This document shows positions 1 through 5,087 of a stretch of 5,087 nucleotides of DNA, in pieces. The notes under the pieces are model-generated. The model searched no databases. It had not been told where the DNA came from and saw nothing but the letters and a program-made list of their open reading frames with translations. Position numbers and translations under genes: made by a program. This DNA is from Planctomycetaceae bacterium. GTDB taxonomy: Bacteria > Planctomycetota > Planctomycetia > Planctomycetales > Planctomycetaceae. The stretch is taken from contig DLVV01000004.1 in NCBI GenBank assembly GCA_003445035.1, positions 567 through 5,653 of the forward strand. Reading direction: 5' to 3'. The first letter of the stretch is position 1. Each line of letters starts with the position of its first letter.

Positions 1-2832
1 CTCCAGGACATCTGGATGGCCAATCGCGAGCCGCCGGACCTGCACCCCGACATCGTGCTGATTCTCGATGACGACGAGGCGGCAGCCCAACTGGGACAGA
101 CCAATGCTCGCCACCGTCGCGCCCGAGCCCTGAGGCAACTCGGACGACTCCACGCCCGAACCGTCATCTTCGACTTCGTCCTGGCGGATGCCGGCAGTGA
201 CGTTACCTTCTACCAGGACGAGGCCCTCTACGACGGTCTCCCCACCCGGGAGCTGGTCCGCGACATCCTGCGGAGGACCTACGCCCACGACGATTTCTTC
301 GACACCGAAACCGACCCCGCGTCAGAACGGGAGCGGAAGCGTGAGTCACGGCTGTCCCGGCTCTACGACGAGGACACCCTCCAGCACCGCGCCTTCGAAA
401 TCCTGGCCGGTGTCGGCAAGGACTCCACCGGCGTCGTCCTCCCGTGTTACTTCCGCAGGAGCCCCGGGAGCGATGACCGTGCGGTCAAGATCCTGGTCGA
501 GGAACTCGTCGAGAACCCTTACCACGTCGACACGCAGTCGCTGGCCAACGCCTGCAAACTCCCCCGGCGAACGGTCAACGATCACTTCGAACACATCGTC
601 GTCGAAGCCGCTCACCGGTACGTACTGACCAGTGACCGCAAGTCGGCGTTGGACGTCGTCGCCGCCAACGCGCCACTGATGGCTGACGCCGTCCGCAAGG
701 AGCTCGACAAGACCAAGCGAGTCCTGACAGAAGCACTCAACCGGAGTTCCTTCGCATTCGGTTCGATCGAGGGAGACCATGTCTCGAAACTCCACGAACT
801 CGAACTGCCGCGGTGGCGATTCGCCGAGCACACCATGCTGGCATTTGCCGGAGTCGACGCAGAACGAGACGTCGTGCTGCGAAACCTGAAAACAACCCGG
901 GCGGTTGATCTCCCTGGCGGGGCCGACGGCCCGCCGGGCACAACGACCCGCGGTCTGGTCCACCAAACCGTGGCGGCCGTCCAGTTGCACAAACACCAAC
1001 CCGACCCGGACGCTTCGGCGGTGGTCCCGTTCCAGCTGCGTGACGACGCGTTGGACTTTCCGCTCGACCAACACCACGACCTGATCATCAGTTGGCCGCT
1101 GAACTCGGAAGGGTCATGGAGCCAGCAGCTGGACGATCGCGACCCCGGGGGGTCCAACACCGACAAGGCAACCTCACAGGTATTGAGGTTGTCTGACCTG
1201 CTTCAGTTGGCCCAGCACGACCGCGAAGTCCACGCGACCCGGTTCGAAATCCTGCTCGTGGCCACGCGACTTCTCGAGGCCCTGGAAATCGAATCGTCGT
1301 TTTCCGGGCGAGACAGTGCGTTCGAGAGCGACATCACAGCCGCCGCCATCGGGGAGATCACGTTCGAGGACCTGGACCACAAGTTCGCCGTGATCGAGAA
1401 GGAGCTGCGGGCGGTGCTGGCGACCCGGGAAGTCGAACAGAAGCTCGCCGCGGCCAACGAGGTCTCCGCCGCCTGGAACACCCGCCTGAACAACCTGCTC
1501 GACAAGGAACTCAAGGCGAAAACCGAGGCCCGCAAGTTCTTCGAAGAAAGGCTGAGTGATCAGGTTGCGGGCAAGTTGTGCCTGGTCGGAGATGTCAGGA
1601 CCGGGGGACTGGCCGACGTACACAACACCCCGGTCGGTCCGCTGCCTGGCATCATCATCAACGCCGCCCTGGTCAACACGATGCTCACCGGAGACTTCCT
1701 GCAGGGCCAGTCGCTGTTCCAGGCGACGATGGTGACAATCGCCCTGATGCTGATCACCGCGGTCCTGTTCTCTCGACTGGCCGTCGTTCCCGCCACCGCC
1801 TCGGTCGTTCCGCTGCTGCTGGTCATCGCCTGGGTCCACCACGGGCTGCTGACCTGGATCGACACCATCACCCAGCCGGTCATGCCGCTGGTCGGCGTCG
1901 TCACCTGTTTTTCGGCGGTCACCATCCGCAAGTGGTGGCTGGACAACCTGGCTCGGCGACGGGTGCGGCGGGCCTTCGAGTTCTACCTGCACCCGGCGGT
2001 GGTCGAGCGGGTCGCCGAGCAACCCGACCAGTTGCAGCTCGGCGGAGCCGCCACCGAGCTCTCGATCCTCTTCTCAGACATCCGTGGATTCACCACCATC
2101 GCCGAACGTCTGCCCGACGGAGAACTGACAACGCTCCTGAACGAGTACCTGACGGCGATGACCGAGGTGGTCTTCGAGAACAACGGCACGGTCGACAAGT
2201 ACATCGGCGACGCGATCATGGCCTTCTACGGGGCACCGATCGAAGACGCCGCCCACCCGCTGCAGGCCTGCCGGACCGCGATCCAGATGTCCCAACGGCT
2301 GGAGAGACTGAGAGAGCAGTGGCAGCAACGCGGACTGCCGGCGGTCCGAATCGGCATCGGCATCAACACCGACACCGTGCGACTCGGCAACTTCGGCTCG
2401 GATCTCCGCTTCGACTACACGATCATCGGCGACGGAGTGAACCTGGCCGCCAGGCTCGAAGGCGCCAACAAGCAGTACGGCAGCGAGTCGTTGATCAGCG
2501 AGACCACCTGGGAGCAGGTCCGCGACGAACTGGTAACCCGGGAACTGGACCTGATTCAGGTCAAGGGCCGGCAGCAACCGACCCGGGTCTTCGAATTGCT
2601 GGCCGAACGACCGGCAGCAGACGAACTGGTCGAGCACATCCTGCGATTCGAAAAGGCATTGGCGATGTACCGGGACCAGCAGTTCGGGAAGGCGCTTGAC
2701 GAATTCACCGCACTGGGTGAAACCGACGAGTCCGACCAGCCAATACGGATGTATATTGACCGCTGCCGATCGCTGATCGAAACCCCCCCTTCGAAGAACT
2801 GGGACGGGGTCTACGTCATGACCAGCAAGTGA
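1..2832 (+). CDS. CHASE2-domain class III adenylate cyclase, membrane-bound (5' end outside window)
   Basis: Predicted to convert ATP to cAMP in the cytoplasm in response to an envelope signal. Numbering is from the ATG at 16. Residues 12-21 (DIVLILDDDE), 49-55 (TVIFDFV), 272-290 and 521-555 (LVGD...TPVGPLPG) match CHASE2 landmarks. Three hydrophobic helices follow at about 569-586, 588-607 and 620-637. The cyclase domain (about 680-862) has metal ligands D688 and D732, substrate lysine K728, T802 at the second base-selecting position, and transition-state N809 and R813. The K/T pair is typical of class IIIb adenylate cyclases. Residues 876-938 form a helical, TPR-like tail ending in WDGV. 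The frame is open to base 1. AGGA at 5-8 is a plausible ribosome site for the ATG at 16, but that start would omit the first membrane helix expected before CHASE2, so I place the true start upstream. Unusual points are two insertions in the sensor and D786 where glycine is usual. Its stop lies 31 bp before the kinase gene, which suggests an operon. Confidence 0.9.
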   Translation, partial: LQDIWMANREPPDLHPDIVLILDDDEAAAQLGQTNARHRRARALRQLGRLHARTVIFDFVLADAGSDVTFYQDEALYDGLPTRELVRDILRRTYAHDDFFDTETDPASERERKRESRLSRLYDEDTLQHRAFEILAGVGKDSTGVVLPCYFRRSPGSDDRAVKILVEELVENPYHVDTQSLANACKLPRRTVNDHFEHIVVEAAHRYVLTSDRKSALDVVAANAPLMADAVRKELDKTKRVLTEALNRSSFAFGSIEGDHVSKLHELELPRWRFAEHTMLAFAGVDAERDVVLRNLKTTRAVDLPGGADGPPGTTTRGLVHQTVAAVQLHKHQPDPDASAVVPFQLRDDALDFPLDQHHDLIISWPLNSEGSWSQQLDDRDPGGSNTDKATSQVLRLSDLLQLAQHDREVHATRFEILLVATRLLEALEIESSFSGRDSAFESDITAAAIGEITFEDLDHKFAVIEKELRAVLATREVEQKLAAANEVSAAWNTRLNNLLDKELKAKTEARKFFEERLSDQVAGKLCLVGDVRTGGLADVHNTPVGPLPGIIINAALVNTMLTGDFLQGQSLFQATMVTIALMLITAVLFSRLAVVPATASVVPLLLVIAWVHHGLLTWIDTITQPVMPLVGVVTCFSAVTIRKWWLDNLARRRVRRAFEFYLHPAVVERVAEQPDQLQLGGAATELSILFSDIRGFTTIAERLPDGELTTLLNEYLTAMTEVVFENNGTVDKYIGDAIMAFYGAPIEDAAHPLQACRTAIQMSQRLERLREQWQQRGLPAVRIGIGINTDTVRLGNFGSDLRFDYTIIGDGVNLAARLEGANKQYGSESLISETTWEQVRDELVTRELDLIQVKGRQQPTRVFELLAERPAADELVEHILRFEKALAMYRDQQFGKALDEFTALGETDESDQPIRMYIDRCRSLIETPPSKNWDGVYVMTSK

Positions 2833-2851
2833 CCCACTCTGGCCGGGTCAC
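2829..2851 (+). repeat. Perfect 7-bp inverted repeat between cyclase and kinase genes
   Basis: The arms GTGACCC (2829-2835) and GGGTCAC (2845-2851) are exact reverse complements around a 9-nt spacer. The left arm includes the cyclase stop codon and the right arm ends one base before the kinase Shine-Dalgarno sequence. As RNA it could form a GC-rich hairpin affecting translation of the second gene or mRNA decay. As DNA it could be a protein-binding site. It has GTGA and TCAC half-sites like CRP, but they are 15 nt apart rather than the 8 nt (counted the same way) of a CRP operator, so I do not call it one. No T-run follows, so it is not a standard terminator. Confidence 0.6.
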
Positions 2852-2856
2852 AGGAG
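2852..2856 (+). promoter_or_regulatory. Ribosome binding site of the kinase gene
   Basis: AGGAG lies 7 nt before the ATG at 2864, a near-ideal Shine-Dalgarno match and spacing. It supports that start codon. It sits directly against the right arm of the inverted repeat, so a hairpin there could hinder ribosome access unless ribosomes ending the cyclase gene open it. Confidence 0.8.
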
Positions 2857-2863
2857 CACCGAG

Positions 2864-4189
2864 ATGACGGACTTTGTCACCACCGACTGGATGACGCAGG
2901 ACACCTTCGACGGACTGCCGCCCGACGCTGTGTCCCTTCTGGAAACCTGTCTCCAGGAAAAACACTTTCAACAGGGTGAACACCTGATCCACCAGGGAGA
3001 CATCGGCGACGAGATGTTCGTGATCTCCTCGGGGCACGCGTTGGTGATGACCGAGGACGAACAGGGGCAACGGCACGTGATTGCGCGAACCGGACCCGGT
3101 GACGTGCTGGGAGAAATGTCGTTGCTGGCAAGTGAGCCCCGGACCGCCGACGCGATTGCGCAGGAACCGCTGGTTGCCCGGGTGCTGTCCGCGTCGACGT
3201 TCCACACGCTGATCGAGAGTTACCCGGAGTTCAGCCAGTTCCTGACCCGGCTGATCGCCACGCGGGTGGGCGGATCCGATCGCGACGTGCTGGTCGGACG
3301 CGACATGGACGGGTTCCGAATCGTCCGCCGCCTGGGCCGCGGTGGGATGGCCGTCGTCTATGAAGCCACCGGGACGGACGGGCAGAAGGTGGCGTTGAAG
3401 ATGATGAGCCACCGGCTGGTCTGCGACGAACGATCTCGCGCGGCGTTCCAACGGGAAGCCGACATCATCGAGACCTTCGACCACCCGAACATCGTCAACA
3501 TGCTCGGCCGTTTCGCGATGTTCTACACCTTCTTCATCATCGTCGAGTACATCGACGGAAAGTCGTTGTACGAGTTGGTCTACGACAGCGGCCCGCTGCC
3601 TGCCGCCAGCGTGCGGAAAATCCTCGGCCAGCTCGTCCAGGGACTCGGTTACGCTCACGATTCGGAGATCATTCACCGCGACATCAAGCCGGGCAACGTG
3701 ATGATCACCCGCGACGGACAGATCAAGTTGATGGACTTCGGCCTGGCCAAGCCGACCAATGCGACTTCGTCGGATGACCGGGTCCTGGTCGGCACACCCG
3801 GTTACATGGCTCCGGAACTGCTCACCGGCGGAGAACCCGGCCCCGCATCGGACCTGTTCGCGATGGGTTGCCTGGCGGTTGAACTGCTCGATGGGACCAA
3901 GCTGTTCGCGCAGACCACGGTCAGTGATGTTTTCACCGCGGTGACGCGCTGGAGGGGCTGGAATCCGTCGAGCCTGGGCTTGCAGATCGACGACGAACTG
4001 GCCGAGGTGATCACGTCGTGGCTCGCACCGGAACCTGCCGACCGCGAGGCGAATTTCGAACACATCGCCGGCTGGGCGGACTCGGTCGAGTGGCCCGAGG
4101 AGATCGAAATACTCGACCCCGAGGATCTCGCCGATCCCGAGGAAACCCGGATCTTCAATGACGGTGAGGACACGGCGTCGGAGGGATGA
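2864..4189 (+). CDS. Cyclic-nucleotide-binding domain fused to Hanks-type Ser/Thr protein kinase
   Basis: A 441-residue soluble protein predicted to phosphorylate Ser/Thr under control of a cyclic nucleotide. Residues about 14-135 form a cNMP-binding beta-roll. Its phosphate-binding cassette (83-98) has G83, E84 and, nine residues later, R93 followed by T94, the ligand-binding pattern of PKA, PKG and CRP. A short linker leads to the kinase domain (about 151-405): glycine loop G158-R-G-G-M-A-V-V165, K179, alpha-C E198, HRDIKPGN at 271-278 with catalytic D273, DFG at 291-293, activation segment with Thr/Ser at 298-303 and T311, APE at 316-318, alpha-F D330 and a conserved late R394. All catalytic residues are present, so it should be active. 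Residues 406-441 are acidic. There is no membrane helix or signal peptide, unlike many bacterial Hanks kinases. The start is supported by AGGAG 7 nt upstream. The adjacent cyclase is the likely source of its ligand. The domain calls are firm; the ligand and the phosphorylation targets are unknown. Confidence 0.93.
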   Translation: MTDFVTTDWMTQDTFDGLPPDAVSLLETCLQEKHFQQGEHLIHQGDIGDEMFVISSGHALVMTEDEQGQRHVIARTGPGDVLGEMSLLASEPRTADAIAQEPLVARVLSASTFHTLIESYPEFSQFLTRLIATRVGGSDRDVLVGRDMDGFRIVRRLGRGGMAVVYEATGTDGQKVALKMMSHRLVCDERSRAAFQREADIIETFDHPNIVNMLGRFAMFYTFFIIVEYIDGKSLYELVYDSGPLPAASVRKILGQLVQGLGYAHDSEIIHRDIKPGNVMITRDGQIKLMDFGLAKPTNATSSDDRVLVGTPGYMAPELLTGGEPGPASDLFAMGCLAVELLDGTKLFAQTTVSDVFTAVTRWRGWNPSSLGLQIDDELAEVITSWLAPEPADREANFEHIAGWADSVEWPEEIEILDPEDLADPEETRIFNDGEDTASEG

Positions 4190-4197
4190 CCCCCCCC

Positions 4198-4215
4198 GGT
4201 TGGCCTCAGGCCACC
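4198..4215. terminator. Possible stem-loop at the convergent gene junction
   Basis: GGTTGGCC (4198-4205) pairs with GGCCACC (4209-4215) with one bulged T and a three-base loop. The loop is the reverse-strand stop codon of the glutamate synthase-like gene. The only non-coding sequence between the convergent genes is 4190-4205, which also holds a run of eight C (4190-4197). No T-run follows the stem on either strand, so intrinsic termination is doubtful. Read as RNA from either direction it may serve as a 3'-end stabilising hairpin. Confidence 0.3.
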
Positions 4216-5087
4216 GCTTCGGCCTCGCGGACCGCTGCCATCACGTCCTCGCTCGAAACCGGATCGGCCCGATAGTCAAGAACGTCGGCGAGCGTGGAAA
4301 AGCGGTTCACACCCGCGCTGAACTCGATGTCGTCACCGGTAAACTGGCTGGGGTGCCGATAACCGGCCGCCAGTGACAGCGTGATCATCTCTTTGCGGAA
4401 TCCCTTGACGTAGGCCGAGAACCGCTTGGCCTTGTCTTCGACGTTCAGTCCGGCCTGGAGCCAGGCGTTCTGAGTCGCCACCCCGGCGGGGCAGTGACCC
4501 GTGTGACACTTCTGTGCCTGGATACATCCGATCGCCAGCATCGCCTCCCGGGCGACCTGGATCACGTCGCACCCCATTGTCAGTGCCACGATCGCCCGAT
4601 CGGGGAAACCCAGCTTGCCGCTGCCAATCCAGGTGATGTCCTTGGACAGGCCGGCCTGCTGGAAGATCGGGAAGACCCGCTGAAAACCGATCTTGAACGG
4701 CAGCGCCACGTGGTCGGCAAAAGTCAAAGGTGCCGCTCCGGTGCCCCCTTCGGCCCCGTCGATCGAGATGAAATCGGGACCCTCGCCTCGCTCGACCATC
4801 CGCTCGGCCAGTTCATTCCAGAACTCCAGTTGCCCGATGGCACTTTTGATCCCCACGGGCAACCCCGTGCGATCAGCAATTCGCTCGATGAAATCCACGA
4901 GTTCATCGACCGTACGGAACTCGGGATGCGCGTTGGGCGAGAGACAGTCTTCGCCGACAGGGATTCCGCGGATTTCGGCGATTTCGGGTGTCACCTTCGC
5001 TCCGGGCAGAATCCCTCCCTTGCCTGGCTTGGCGCCCTGGGACAGCTTGATTTCTACGGCACAGACCTGGGGACACGCCTCAATTGC
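4206..5087 (-). CDS. FMN-binding glutamate synthase family protein, C-terminal part (5' end outside window)
   Basis: The frame is open to the window edge, giving 293 visible residues (numbered from base 5087). The GTG at 4994-4992 is an internal valine, because the preceding codons encode the family motif EIKLSQGAKPGKGG. The fold is the FMN-binding barrel of glutamate synthase. Landmarks are a lysine in GIKS (K81), the EGGTGAAP loop (113-120), the GSGKLGFP stretch (155-162) and three cysteines spaced C-x5-C-x4-C (C188, C194, C199), which in glutamate synthases bind a [3Fe-4S] cluster. In full glutamate synthase this domain makes glutamate from 2-oxoglutarate and ammonia. Stand-alone proteins of this family often lack the glutaminase domain, and their electron donor and reaction are often unproven. 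Whether an N-terminal glutaminase exists lies outside the window, so I give no gltB symbol. It converges on the kinase gene and shows no evident regulatory link to it. Confidence 0.9.
   Translation of the reverse strand, partial: AIEACPQVCAVEIKLSQGAKPGKGGILPGAKVTPEIAEIRGIPVGEDCLSPNAHPEFRTVDELVDFIERIADRTGLPVGIKSAIGQLEFWNELAERMVERGEGPDFISIDGAEGGTGAAPLTFADHVALPFKIGFQRVFPIFQQAGLSKDITWIGSGKLGFPDRAIVALTMGCDVIQVAREAMLAIGCIQAQKCHTGHCPAGVATQNAWLQAGLNVEDKAKRFSAYVKGFRKEMITLSLAAGYRHPSQFTGDDIEFSAGVNRFSTLADVLDYRADPVSSEDVMAAVREAEAVA

Noticed and set aside
520..600. Helix-turn-helix-like stretch in the cyclase (residues about 169-195, with SLANACKLPRRTVNDHF)
   Set aside because: It resembles the HTH pattern, but it lies inside the sensor region predicted to be outside the cytoplasmic membrane, between CHASE2 landmarks, so a DNA-binding role is implausible. 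One short similarity is not enough.
346..1077. Long open frame on the - strand opposite the cyclase gene, and similar antisense frames at 1174-2022 and 2816-4063
   Set aside because: These are antisense shadows of GC-rich coding sequence. Their translations show no recognisable domain, and the + strand frames carry clear family motifs.
1578..2699. 373-codon + strand frame inside the cyclase gene
   Set aside because: The translation is very rich in Arg, Gly and Pro without any motif, and it overlaps the conserved cyclase domain in another frame.
2783..2789. C7 run near the 3' end of the cyclase gene as a phase-variation tract
   Set aside because: A slip here would change only about the last 14 residues, after the catalytic domain, and the run encodes an ordinary Thr-Pro-Pro. 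C-runs occur by chance at this GC content.
2829..2851. CRP-type operator in the intergenic dyad
   Set aside because: GTGA and TCAC half-sites are present, but the spacing between them is 15 nt, whereas the CRP site has 6 nt between TGTGA and TCACA.
4992..4994. GTG as the start of the glutamate synthase-like gene
   Set aside because: The frame continues upstream to the window edge and encodes a conserved family motif there, so this GTG is an internal valine.

Overview
The window is GC-rich and almost fully coding. It holds two tandem + strand genes and one convergent - strand gene, with both outer genes running off the window edges. I see no tRNA, rRNA, CRISPR array, insertion sequence or other sign of mobile DNA. 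Taxonomy is an inference. The high GC, the CHASE2-type cyclase and the Hanks-type Ser/Thr kinase fused to a sensory domain suggest a signalling-rich bacterium. Planctomycetota is my best guess, at low to moderate confidence, because no marker gene is present.

Region 1 (1-2832, +) is the 3' part of a membrane-bound class III nucleotide cyclase. It has a CHASE2-like sensor domain enlarged by two long insertions, three membrane helices, a catalytic domain with its catalytic residues in place, and a short helical C-terminal tail ending in a WDG motif. The lysine/threonine pair in the active site predicts ATP as substrate and cAMP as product.

Region 2 (2864-4189, +) starts 31 bp later behind a good ribosome binding site. 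It encodes a soluble protein with an N-terminal cyclic-nucleotide-binding domain directly followed by a complete Hanks-type Ser/Thr kinase domain and an acidic tail. The order of parts resembles a minimal eukaryotic cGMP-dependent protein kinase (PKG). A perfect 7-bp inverted repeat lies between the two genes, overlapping the cyclase stop codon and abutting the kinase ribosome binding site.

Region 3 (4206-5087, -) is the C-terminal part of an FMN-binding glutamate synthase-type protein with a [3Fe-4S] cysteine motif. It converges on the kinase gene with a 16-bp gap and shows no functional link to it.

Together the first two genes look like a self-contained relay: an envelope signal is sensed by the CHASE2 region, a cyclic nucleotide is made, it binds the kinase's regulatory domain, and Ser/Thr phosphorylation follows. 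This is the most notable system in the window. The coupling is inferred from domain content and gene order, not shown.
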